Assembly: GCA_030765065.1 (NCBI GenBank)
Contig: CM060985.1
Location: 6,200,001 to 6,264,000, forward strand
Source: Deroplatys truncata
Lineage: Eukaryota; Arthropoda; Insecta; Mantodea; Mantidae
Reading direction: 5' to 3'
Length of the DNA stretch: 64,000 nt
Part shown: positions 36,739 through 50,080 of the stretch, piece by piece
How positions within the stretch are numbered: position 1 is the stretch's first letter
Layout of the letters: every line of letters starts with the position of its first letter
Notes under the pieces: generated by a model
The model's database searches: none
Seen by the model: the letters and a program-made list of their open reading frames with translations, nothing else
Told to the model about the DNA's origin: nothing
Position numbers and translations under genes: made by a program

Positions 36739-38635
36739 CAATGAAAATACAATATATTGTAAATAGTCCAATAAGAATACTGTAGTTTGACACAGTTCCT
36801 TATATAAGAACCAATGAAAATACATAATATTTTTAATAGTCCAGTAAGAATACTGTAGTTTGATATCGTTCCTTGTAAAAGAAATAACGAAAATACATAA
36901 TATTGTAAATAGTCCAGTAAGAATACTGTAGTTTGATATCGTTCCTTGTAAAAGAACCAACGAAAATACTTAATATTGTAAAAACTCCATAAGAATACTG
37001 TAGCTTGATATCGTTCCTTGTAAAAGAACCAACGAAAATACATAATATTGTAAATAGGCCAGTAAGAATACTGTAGCTTGACATAGTTCCTTGTATAAGA
37101 AACAATGAGAATACATAATATTGTAAATAGTACAGTAGGAATACTGAAGTTTGACATAGTTCCTTGTATAAGAAACAATTAAAATACATAATATTGTATA
37201 TAGTCCAGAGAGAACACTGTAGTTTGACATAGTTCCTTATATAAGAAACAACGAAAATTCATAATATTGTAAACACTCCAGTAAGAATACTGTAGTTTGA
37301 CACAGTTGCTTGTATAAGAAACAATGAAAATACATAATATTGTAAATAGTCCAGTAAGAATACTGAAGTTTGACATAGTTCCTTGTATAAGAAACAAATT
37401 AAAATACATAACATTGTAAAAAGTCCAGAGAGAATACTGTAGTTTGACATAGTTCCTTGTATAAGAAACAAATGAAAATACATGACATTGTAAAAAGTCC
37501 AGAGAGAATACTGTAGTTTGACATAGTTCCTTGTATAAGAAACAATGAAAATACATAAAATTGTAAATAGTCCAGAGAGAATATGTAGTTTGACATAGTT
37601 CCTTGTATAAGAAACAATGAAAATACGTAATGTTGTAAATAGTCCAGTAAGAATACTGTAGTTTGATATCGTTCCTTGTAAAAGAATCAATGAATATACT
37701 TAATGTTGTAAATAGTTCCGAAAGAATACTGTAGTTTTACATAGTTCATTGTAAAAGAAACAATGAAAATACATAATATTGTAAATAGTCTAGTAAGAGT
37801 ACTGTAGTTTGATATAGTTCCTTGTATAAGAATCAATGAAAATACATAATATTGTAAATAGTCCAGTAAGAATACTGTAGCTTGATATCGTTCCTTGGAA
37901 AAGAACCAACGAAAATACTTAATATTGTAAATAGACCAGTAAGAATGCTGTAGTTTGACACAGTTGCTTGTATACGAACCAACGAAAATACTTAATATTG
38001 TAAATAGTCCAGTAAGAATACTGTAGTTTGATATCGTTCCTTGTAAAAGAACCAACGAAAATACGTAATATTGTAAATAGTCCAGAGACAATACTGTAGT
38101 TTGACACAGTTGCTTGTATAAGAACCAACGAAAATACTTAATATTGTAAATAGTCCAGAGAGAATACTGTAGTTTGACATAGTTCCTTGTATAAGAACAA
38201 TGAAAATACATAATATTGTAAATAGTACAGTAGGAATACTGTAGTTTGACATAGTTCCTTGTATAAGAAACAATGAAAATACATAATATTGTAAATAGTC
38301 CAGAGAGAATACTATAGTTTGACATAGTTCCTTGTATAAGAAACAATGAAAATACATAATATTGTAAACACTCCAGTAAGAATACTGTAGTTTGACACAG
38401 TTGCTCGTATAAGAAACAATAAAAATACATAATATTGTAAATAGTCCAGTAAAAATACTGTAGTTTGACATAGTTCCTTGTATAAGAAACAATGAAAATA
38501 CATAACATTGTAAAAAGTCCGGAGAGAATACTGTAGTTTGACATAGTTCCTTGTATAAGAAACAATGAAAATACATAAAATTGTAAATAGTCCAGTAAGA
38601 ATACTGTAGTTTGATATCGTTCCCTGTATAAGAAT
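36739..38635. repeat. Higher-order block B3 (1897 bp)
   Basis: A B-type block directly after C2. The expected A block is missing, so the third cycle is rearranged. Confidence 0.8.
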
Positions 38636-41625
38636 CAATGAAAATACAATATATTGTAAATAGTCCAATAAGAATACTGTAGTTTGACACAGTTCCTTAT
38701 ATAAGAACCAATGAAAATACATAATATTTTTAATAGTCCAGTAAGAATACTGTAGTTTGATATCGTTCCTTGTAAAAGAAATAACGAAAATACATAATAT
38801 TGTAAATAGTCCAGTAAGAATACTGTAGTTTGATATCGTTCCTTGTAAAAGAACCAACGAAAATACTTAATATTGTAAAAACTCCATAAGAATACTGTAG
38901 CTTGATATCGTTCCTTGTAAAAGAACCAACGAAAATACATAATATTGTAAATAGGCCAGTAAGAATACTGTAGCTTGACATAGTTCCTTGTATAAGAAAC
39001 AATGAGAATACATAATATTGTAAATAGTACAGTAGGAATACTGAAGTTTGACATAGTTCCTTGTATAAGAAACAATTAAAATACATAATATTGTATATAG
39101 TCCAGAGAGAACACTGTAGTTTGACATAGTTCCTTATATAAGAAACAATGAAAATTCATAATATTGTAAACACTCCAGTAAGAATACTGTAGTTTGACAC
39201 AGTTGCTTGTATAAGAAACAATGAAAATACATAATATTGTAAATAGTCCAGTAAGAATACTGAAGTTTGACATAGTTCCTTGTATAAGAAACAAATGAAA
39301 ATACATAACATTGTAAAAAGTCCAGAGAGAATACTGTAGTTTGACATAGTTCCTTGTATAAGAAACAAATGAAAATACATAAAATTGTAAATAGTCCAGA
39401 GAGAATATGTAGTTTGACATAGTTCCTTGTATAAGAAACAATGAAAATACGTAATGTTGTAAATAGTCCAGTAAGAATACTGTAGTTTGATATCGTTCCT
39501 TGTAAAAGAATCAATGAATATACTTAATGTTGTAAATAGTTCCGAAAGAATACTGTAGTTTTACATAGTTCATTGCAAAAGAAACAATGAAAATACATAA
39601 TATTGTAAATAGTCCAGTAAGAGTACTGTAGTTTGATATAGTTCCTTGTATAAGAATCAATGAAAATACATAATATTGTAAATAGTCCAGTAAGAATACT
39701 GTAGCTTGATATCGTTCCTTGGAAAAGAACCAACGAAAATACTTAATATTGTAAATAGACCAGTAAGAATGCTGTAGTTTGACACAGTTGCTTGTATACG
39801 AACCAACGAAAATACTTAATATTGTAAATAGTCCAGTAAGAATACTGTAGTTTGATATCGTTCCTTGTAAAAGAACCAACGAAAATACGTAATATTGTAA
39901 ATAGTCCAGAGACAATACTGTAGTTTGACACAGTTGCTTGTATAAGAACCAACGAAAATACTTAATATTGTAAATAGTCCAGAGAGAATACTGTAGTTTG
40001 ACATAGTTCCTTGTATAAGAACAATGAAAATACATAATATTGTAAATAGTACAGTAGGAATACTGTAGTTTGACATAGTTCCTTGTATAAGAAACAATGA
40101 AAATACATAATATTGTAAATAGTCCAGAGAGAATACTATAGTTTGACATAGTTCCTTGTATAACAAACAATGAAAATACATAATATTGTAAACACTCCAG
40201 TAAGAATACTGTAGTTTGACACAGTTGCTCGTATAAGAAACAATGAAAATACATAATATTGTAAATAGTCCAGTAAAAATACTGTAGTTTGACATAGTTC
40301 CTTGTATAAGAAACAATGAAAATACATAACATTGTAAAAAGTCCGGAGAGAATACTGTAGTTTGACATAGTTCCTTGTATAAGAAACAATGAAAATACAT
40401 AAAATTGTAAATAGTCCAGAGAGAATACTGTAGTTTGACATAGTTCCTTGTATAAGATACAATGAAAATACATAATCTTGTAAATAGTCCAGTAAGAATA
40501 CTGTAGTTTGATATCGTTCCTTGTAAAAGTATCAATGAAATTACATAATTATGTAAATAGTTCCGAAAGAATACTGTAGTTTGACATAGATCCTTATAAA
40601 AGATACAATGAAAATACATAATATTGTACATAGTCCAGTAAGAGTACTGTAGTTTGATATAGTTCCTTGTATAAGAATCAATGAAAATACATAATATTGT
40701 AAATAGTCCAGTAAGAATACTGTAGTTTGATATCGTTCCTTGTAAAAGAACCAACGAAAATACTTAATATTGGAAAGAGTCCAGAGAGAATGCGGTAGTT
40801 TGACACAGTTGCTCGTATAAGAATCAATAAAAATACTTAATATTGTAAATAGTCCAATAAGAATACTGTAGTTTGATATCGTTCCTTGTAAAAGAACCAA
40901 CGAAAATACTTAATATTGTAAATAGTCCAGTAAGAATACTGTAGTTTGATATCGTTCCTTGTGAAAGAACCAACGAAAATACCTAATATTGTAAATAGTC
41001 CAGTAAGAATACTGTAGCTTGATATCGTTCCTTGGAAATGAACCAACGAAAATACTTAATATTGTAAATAGACCAGTAAGAATACTGTAGTTTGATATCG
41101 TTCCTTGTAAAAGAATCAATGAAAATACATGATATTGTAAATAGTCCAGTAAGAATACTGTAGTTTGATATCGTTCCTTGTAAAAGAATCAATGAAATAC
41201 ATGATATTGTAAATAGTCCAGTAAGAATACTGTAGTTTGATATCATTCCTTGTAAAAGAACCAAAGAAAATACATAATATTGTAAATAGTGCAGTAAGAA
41301 AACTGTAGTTTGACACAGTTGCTTGTATAAGAACCAACGAATATACTTAGTATTGTAAATAGTCCAGTAAGAAAGCTGTAGTTTGACCCAGTTCCTTGTA
41401 TAAGAACCAACGAAAATACTTAATATTGTAAATACTCCAGTAAGAATACTGTAGTTTGATATCAATCCTTTAAAAGAACCAACGAAAATACTTAATATTG
41501 TAAATAGTCCAGTAACAATACTGTAGTTTGACATAGTTCGTTGTATAAGAAACAATGAAAATACATAATATTGTAAATAGTCCAGTAAGAATACTGTAGT
41601 TTGATATCGTTCCCTGTATAAGAAT
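38636..41625. repeat. Higher-order block C3, longer form (41 monomers, 2990 bp)
   Basis: C-type block with about three more monomers than C1 and C2 (217 bp longer). The additional stretch corresponds to 22667-23026, so C1 and C2 appear to share a three-monomer deletion relative to C3 and to the left flank. Confidence 0.75.
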
Positions 41626-42821
41626 CAATGAAAATACAATATATTGTAAATAGTCCAATAAGAATACTGTAGTTTGACACAGTTCCTTATATAAGAACCA
41701 ATGAAAATACATAATATTTTTAATAGTCCAGTAAGAATACTGTAGTTTGATATCGTTCCTTGTAAAAGAAATAACGAAAATACATAATATTGTAAATAGT
41801 CCAGTAAGAATACTGAAGTTTGACATAGTTCCTTGTATAAGAAACAAATGAAAATACATAACATTGTAAAAAGTCCAGAGAGAATACTGTAGTTTGACAT
41901 AGTTCCTTGTATAAGAAACAATGAAAATACATAAAATTGTAAATAGTCCAGAGAGAATACTGTAGTTTGACATAGTTCCTTGTATAAGAAACAATGAAAA
42001 TACTTAATATTGCAAATAGTCCAGTAAGAATACTGTAGTTTGATATCGTTCCTTGTAAAAGAACCAACGAAAATACGTAATATTGTAAATAGTCCATAGA
42101 CAATACTGTAGTTTGACACAGTTGCTTGTATAAGATCCAACGAAAATACTTAATATTGTAAATAGTCCAGAGACAATACTGTAGTTTGACACATTTGCTT
42201 CTATAAGAATCAATGAAAATAATTAATATTGTAAATTGTCCAGTAAGAATACTGTAATTTGACACAGTTCCTTGTAAAAGAACCAACGAAAATACATAAT
42301 ATTGTAAATAGTGCAGTAAGAATACTGTAGTTTGATATCGTTCCTTGTAAAAGAACCAACGAAAATACTTAATATTGTAAATAGTCCAGTAAGAATACTG
42401 TAGTTTGACATAGTTCCTTGTATAAGAAACAATGCAAATACATAATATTGTAAATACTCCAGTAAGAATACTGTAGTTTGATATCGTTCCCTGAATAAGA
42501 ATCAATGAAAATACAATATATTGTAAATAGTCCAATAAGAATACTGTAGTTTGACACAGATCCTTATATAAGAACCAATGAAAATACATAATATTTTAAA
42601 TAGTCCAGTAAGAATACTGTAATTTGACACAGTTGCATGTATAAGAATCATTGAAAATACATAATATTGTAATTAGTCCAGTAAGAATACTGTAGTTTAA
42701 CACAGTTCCTGGTATAAGAATCAATGAAAATACACAATATTGTAAATAATCCAATAAGAATACTGTAGTTTGACACAGTTCCTTGTATAAGAAGGAATGA
42801 AAATACATAATATTTTAAATA
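41626..42821. repeat. Transition zone of mixed 73-bp monomers
   Basis: Starts with the landmark monomer but the following order departs from block A after about 41800. A second landmark-like monomer occurs near 42500, about 12 monomers later. Confidence 0.6.
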
Positions 42822-43551
42822 GTCCAGTAAGAATACTGTAGTTTGATATCGTTCCTTGTAAAAGAACCAACGAAAATACATAATATTGTAAATAGTCCAG
42901 TATGAATACTGTAGTTTGATATCGTTCCTTGTAAAAGAACCAACGAAAATACATAATATTGTAAATAGTCCAGTAAGAATACTGTAGTTTGATATCGTTC
43001 CTTGTAAAAGAACCAACGAAAATACATAATATTGTAAATAGTCCAGTATGAATACTGTAGTTTGATATCGTTCCTTGTAAAAGAACCAACGAAAATACAT
43101 AATATTGTAAATAGTCCAGTATGAATACTGTAGTTTGATATCGTTCCTTGTAAAAGAACCAACGAAAATACATAATATTGTAAATAGTCCAGTATGAATA
43201 CTGTAGTTTGATATCGTTCCTTGTAAAAGAACCAACGAAAATACATAATATTGTAAATAGTCCAGTAAGAATACTGTAGTTTGATATCGTTCCTTGTAAA
43301 AGAACCAACGAAAATACATAATATTGTAAATAGTCCAGTAAGAATACTGTAGTTTGATATCGTTCCTTGTAAAAGAACCAACGAAAATACATAATATTGT
43401 AAATAGTCCAGTATGAATACTGTAGTTTGATATCGTTCCTTGTAAAAGAACCAACGAAAATACATAATATTGTAAATAGTCCAGTAAGAATACTGTAGTT
43501 TGATATCGTTCCTTGTAAAAGAACCAACGAAAATACATAATATTGTAAATA
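42822..43551. repeat. Homogeneous run of ten GATATC-type monomers
   Basis: Ten successive monomers are almost identical, differing chiefly at one A/T site (CAGTAAGAATACTG versus CAGTATGAATACTG) in the order A, T, A, T, T, T, A, A, T, A. None of the plus-strand triplets TTA, CTA or TCA occurs in this monomer, so all three minus frames are open at once here (frames of 399, 268 and 216 codons at 42648-43847, 42721-43527 and 42815-43465). Confidence 0.85.
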
Positions 43552-46500
43552 GTCCAGTATGAATACTGTAGTTTATATCGTTCCTTGTAAAAGAAGCAAC
43601 AGAAATTCTTAATATTGTAAATAGTCCATAAGAATACTGTAGTTTGATATCGTTCCTTGTAAAAGAACCAACGAAAATACATAATATTGTAAATAGTCCA
43701 GTAAGAATACTGTAGTTTGATATCCTTCATTGTAAAAGAACCAACGAAAATACTTAATATTGTAAATAGTCCAGTAAGAGTACTGTAGTTTGATATCGTT
43801 CCTTGTATAAGAACCAACGAAAATACAATATATTGTAAATAGTCCAATAAGAATGCTGTAGTTTATATCGTTCCTTGTATAAGAAACAATAAAAATACAT
43901 AATATTGTAAATAGTCCAGTAAGAATACTGTAGTTTATATCGTTCCTTGTATAGGAATCAATGAAAATGCAATATATTGTAAATAGTCCAATAAGAATAC
44001 TGTAGTTTGACACAGTTCCTTTATAAGAACCAATGAAAATACATAATATTTTAAATAGCCTACTAAGAGTACTGTAGTTTGATATCGTTCCTTGTAAAAT
44101 AACCAACGAAAATACATAATATTGTAAATAGTCCCGAAAGAATACTGTAGTTTGACATAGTTCCTGGTATAAGAACCAATGAAAATACTTAATATTGTAA
44201 ATAGTCCGGAGACAATACTATAGTTTGACACAGTTGCTTGTATAAGAATCAATGAAAATGCATAATATTGTAAATAGTCCAGTAAGAATACTGTAGCTTG
44301 ACAGAGTTGCTTGTATAAGAAACAATGAAAATACATAATATTGTAAATAGTCCAGCAAAAATACTGTAGTTTGACACCGCAGCTTGTTTAAGAATCAATG
44401 AAAATACATAATATTGTAAATAATCCAGTAAGAATACTGTAGTTTGACACAGTTGCTTGTATAAGAATCAATGAAAATACATAATATTGTAAATAGTCCA
44501 GTAAGAATACTGTAGTTTGATATCATTCCTTGTAAAAGAACCAACGAAAATACATAATATTGTAAATAGTCCAGTATGAATACTGTAGTTTGATATTATT
44601 CCTTGTAAAAGAACCAACGAAAATACGTAATATTGTAAATATTCCAGAGAGAATGCTGTAGTTTGACACAGTTGTTGTATAAGAATCAATAAAAATACTT
44701 AATATTGTAAATAGTCGAGTAAGAATGCTGTAGTTTGACACAGTTCCTTGTAAAAGAACCAACGAAAATACTTAATGTTGTAAACAGTCCAGTAAGAATA
44801 CTGTAGTTTGATATCGTTCCTTGTAAAAGAACCAACGAAAATACATAATATTGTAAATAGTCCAGTAAGAGTACTGTAGTTTGATATCGTTCCTTGTATA
44901 AGAACCAACGAAAATACAATATATTGTAAATAGTCCAATAAGAATACTGTAGTTTATATCGTTCCTGGTATAAGAATCAATGAAAATACATAATATTGTA
45001 AATAGTCCAGTAAGAATTCTGTAGTTTGACACAGTTCCTTGTATAAGAATCAATGAAAACACACAATATTGTAAATAATCCAGTAAGAATACTGTAGTTT
45101 GACACAGTTCCTTGTATAAGAAGGAATGAAAATACATAATATTGTAAATAGTCCAGTAAGAATACTGTAGTTTGACACAGTTCCTTGTATAAGAATAAAT
45201 GAAAATACATAATATTGTAAATAGTCCAGAGAGAATACTGTAGCTTGACACAGTTCCTTGTATAAGAATCAATGAAAATACATAATATTGTAAATAGTCC
45301 AGTAAAATGCTGTAGTTAGACATAGTTCCTTGTATAAGAATCAATGAAAATACATAATATTGTAAATAATCCAGTAAGAATACTGTAGTTTGACACAGAT
45401 CCTTGTATAAGAATCAATGAAAATACATACTATTGTAAATAGTCCAGTAAGAATACTGTAGTTTGACACAGTTCCTTGTATAAGAATCAATGAAAATTCA
45501 TAATATTGTAAATAGTCCAGTAAGAATACTGTAGTTTGACACAGTTCCTTGTATAAGAAACAATGAAAATACATAATATTGTAAATAGTCCAGTAAGAAT
45601 ACTGTAGTTTGACACAGTTCCTGGTATAAGAATCAATGAAAATACATAATATTGTAAATATTCCAGTGAGAATACTGTAGTTTGACACAGGTCCTGGTAT
45701 AAGAATCAATTAAAATACCTAATATTGTAAAAAGTCCAGTAATAATACTGTAGTTTGACACAGTTCCTTGTATATGAATCAATGAGAATACTTAATATTG
45801 TAAATAGTCCAGTAAGAATACTGTAGTTTGGTACAGTTCCTTGTATAAGAATCATTGAAAATGCTTATAATTGTAAATAGTCCAGTAAGAATACTGTAGT
45901 TTGACACAGTTTCTTGTATAAGAAATAATGAAAATACTTAATATAGTAAATAGTCCAGTAAGAATACTGTAGTTTGACACAGTTCCTTGTATAAGAATCA
46001 ATGAAAATACTTATAATTGTAAATAGTCCAGTAAGATTACTGTAGATTGATACAGTTCTTTGTATAGGAACCAATGAAAAAGCATAATATTGTAAATAGT
46101 CCAGTAAGAATACTGTAGTTTGACACAGTTCCTTGTATAAGAAACAATGAAAATACATAATGTTGTAAATAGTCCAGTAAGAATACTGTAGTTTGATATC
46201 GTTCCTTGTAAAAGAATCAATGAATATACTTAATGTTGTAAATAGTACCGAAAGAATACTGTAGTTTGACATAGTTCCTTGTAAAAGAATCAATAAAAAT
46301 ACATGATATTGTAAATAGTCCAGTAAGAATACTGTAGTTTGATATCGTTCCTTGTAAAAGAATCAATGAAATACATGATATTGTAAATAGTCCAGTAAGA
46401 ATACTGTAGTTTGATATCGTTCCTTGTAAAAGAACCAACGAAAATACATAATATTGTAAATAGTCCAGTAAGAATACTGTAGTTTGACACAGTTTCTTGT

Positions 46501-48904
46501 ATAAGAACCAACGAAAATACTTAATATTGTACATAGTCCAGTATGAATGCTGTAGTTTGACACAGTTGCTTGTATAAGAACCAACGAAAATACTTACTAT
46601 TGTAAATAGTCCAGTAAGAATACTGTAGTTTGATATCGTTCCTTGTAAAAGAACCAACGAAAATACTTAATATTGTAAATAGTCCAGAGACAATACTGTA
46701 GTTTGACACAGTTGCTTGTATAAGATCCAACGAAAATACTTAATATTGTAAATAGTCCAGTAAGAATACTGTAGTTTGATATCGTTTCTTGTAAAAGAAC
46801 CAACGAGAATACTTAATGTTGTAAATAGTCCAGAGACAATACTGTAGTTTGACACAGTTGCTTGTATAAGAATCAATGAAAATAATTAATATTGTAAATA
46901 GTCCAGTAAGAATACTGTAATTTGACACAGTTCCTTGTAAAACAACCAACGAAAATACATAATATTGTAAATAGTACAGTAAGAATACTGTAGTTTGATA
47001 TCGTTCCTTGAAAAAGAACCAACGAAAATACTTAATATTGTAAATAGTCCAGTAAGAATACTGTAGTTTGACATAGTACCTTGTATAAGAAACAATGAAA
47101 ATACATAATATTGTAAATAATCCAGTAAGAATACTGTAGTTTGATATCGTTCCTTGAATAAGAATCAATGAAAATACAATATATTGTAAATAGTCCAATA
47201 AGAATACTGTAGTTTGACACAGATCCTTATATAAGAACCAATGAAAATACATAACATTTTAAATAGTCCAGTAAGAATACGGTAGTTTGATATCGTTCCT
47301 TGTAAAAGAACCAACGAAAATACATAATATTGTAAATAGTCCAGTATGAATACTGTAGTTTGATATCGTTCGTTGTAAAAGAACCAACGGAAATACTTAA
47401 CATTGTAAATAGTCCATAAGAATACTGTAGTTTGATATCGTTCCTTGTAAAAGAACCAACGAAAATACTTAATATTGTAAATAGTCCAGTAAGAATACTG
47501 TAGTTTGATATCGTTCCTTGTATAAGAACCAACGAAAATACAATATATTGTAAGTAGTCCAATAAGAATACTGTAGTTTATATCGTTCCTTGTATAAGAA
47601 ACAATGCAAATACATAATATTGTAAATAGTCCAGTAAGAATACTGTAGTTTATATCGTTCTTTGTATAAGAATCAATGAAAATACTTAATATAGTAAATA
47701 GTCCAGTAAGAATACTGTAGTTAGATACAGTTCCTTGTATGTGAATCAATGAAAATTTTTAATATTTTAAATAGTCCAGTAAGAATACTGTAGTTTCATA
47801 CAGTTCCTTGTATAAGAAACAATGAAAATACATAATGTTGTAAATAGTCCAGTAAGAATACTGTAGTTTTATATCGTTCCTTGTAAAAGAATCAATGAAT
47901 ATACTTAATGTTGTAAATAGTTCCGAAAGAATACTGTAGTTTGACATAGTTCCTTGTAAAGGAAGCAATGAAAATACATAATATTGTAAATAGTCCAGTA
48001 AGAGTACTGTAGTTTGATATAGTTCCTTGTATAAGAATAAAAAAAAATACATAATATTGTAAATAGACCAGTAAGAATACTGTAGCTTGATATCGTTCCT
48101 TGTTAAAGAATCAATGAAAATACATGATATTGTAAATAGTCCAGTAAGAATACTGTAGTTTGATATCGTTCCTTGTAAAAGAATCAATGAAATACATGAT
48201 ATTGTAAATAGTCCAGTAAGAATACTGTAGTTTGATATCGTTCCTTGTAAAAGAACCAACGAAAATACATAATATTGTAAATAGTCCAGTAAGAATACTG
48301 TAGTTTGACACAGTTTCTTGTATAAGAACCAACGAAAATACTTTATATTGTAAATAGTCCGGCATGAATGCTGTAAATTGACATAGTTGCTTGTATAAGA
48401 ACCAACGAAAATACTTACTATTGTAAATAGTCCAGTAAGAATACTGTAGTTTGATATCGTTCCTTGTAAAAGAACCAACGAAAATACTTAATATTGTAAA
48501 TAGTCCAGAGACAATACTGTAGTTTGACACAGTTGCTTGTATAAGAACCAACGAAAATACTTAATATTGTAAATAGTCCAGTAAGAATACTGTAGTTTGA
48601 TATCGTTTCTTGTAAAAGAACCAATGAAAATACATTATATTGTAAATAGTCCAGTAAGAGTACTGTAATTTGACACAGAGTCTTGTATAAGAATCAATGA
48701 AAATACATAACATTGTAAATAATCCAATTAGAGTACTGTAGTTTGACACAGTTCCTTGTATAAAAACCAACGAAAATACATAATATTGTAAGTAGTCCAG
48801 TAAGAATACTGTAGTTTAATATCGCTCCTTGTAAAAGAACCAACGAAAATACTTAATATTGTAAATAGTCTAGTAAGAATACCGTAGTTTGACATAGTTC
48901 CTTG

Positions 48905-50080
48905 TATAAGAATCAATGAATATACTTATAATTGTAAATAGTCCAGTAAGAATACTCTAGTTTGACACAGTTCCTTGTATATGAATCAATGAAAATACAT
49001 AATATTGTAAATAGTCCAATAAGAGTACTGTAGTTTGACACAGTTCGTTGTATAAGAATCAATGAAAATACTTATAATTGTAAATAGTCCAGTTATAATA
49101 CTGTAGTTTGACACAGTTCCTTGTATAAGAATCAATGAAAATACTTAATATTGTAAATAGTCCAGTAATAATACTGAAGTTTGACAGAGTTCCTTGTATA
49201 AGAATCAATGAAAATAATTATACTTGTAAATAGTCCAGTAAGAATACTGTAGTTTAACACAGTTCCTTGTATAAGAATCAATGAAAATACATAATATTGT
49301 AAATAGTCCAATAAGAGTACTGTAGTTTGACACAGTTGCTTGTATAAGAATCAATGAAAATACTTATAATTGTAAATAGTCCAGTAAGAATACTGTAGTT
49401 TGACACAGTTCCTTGTATAAGAATCAATGAAAATAATTATACTTGTAAATAGTCCAGTAAGAATACTGTAGTTTGACACAGTTCCTTGTATAAGAATCAA
49501 TGAAAATACTTATAATTGTAAATAATCCAGTAAGAATACCCTAGTTTGACACAGTTCCTTGTATAAGAATCAATGAAAATACATAATATTGTAAATAGTC
49601 CAATAAGAGTACTGTAGTTTGCCACAGTTCCTTGTATAAGAATCATTGAAAATACTTATAATTGTAAATAGTCCAGTAAGAATACTGTAGTTTCACACAG
49701 TTCCTTGTATAAGAATCATTGAAAATACTTATAATTGTAAATAGTCCAGTAAGAATACTGTAGTTTGACACAGTTCCTTGTATAAGAAACAATGAAAATA
49801 CTTAATATAGTAAATAGTCCACTAAGAATACTGTAGTTTGACCTAGTTCCTTGTATAAGAATCAATGAAAATACTTATAATTGTAAATAGTCCTGTAAGA
49901 TTACTGTAGGTTGATACAGTTCTTTGTATAGGAACTAATGAAAATGCATAATATTGTAAATAGTCCAGTAAGAATACTGTAGTTTGACACAGTTCCTTGT
50001 ATAAGAAACAATGAAAATACATAATGTTCTAAATAGTCCAGTAAGAATACTGTAGTTTGATATCGTTCCTTGTAAAAGAA
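48905..50080. repeat. Zone of GACACAG / CTTATAATTG monomers
   Basis: This zone is dominated by the third subfamily. Its TTA and TCA triplets put stops in the minus frames, so no long minus frames occur here, in contrast to zones rich in GATATC monomers. Related monomers recur at about 53740-54320, 56200-57120 and 58450-60730. Confidence 0.75.
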
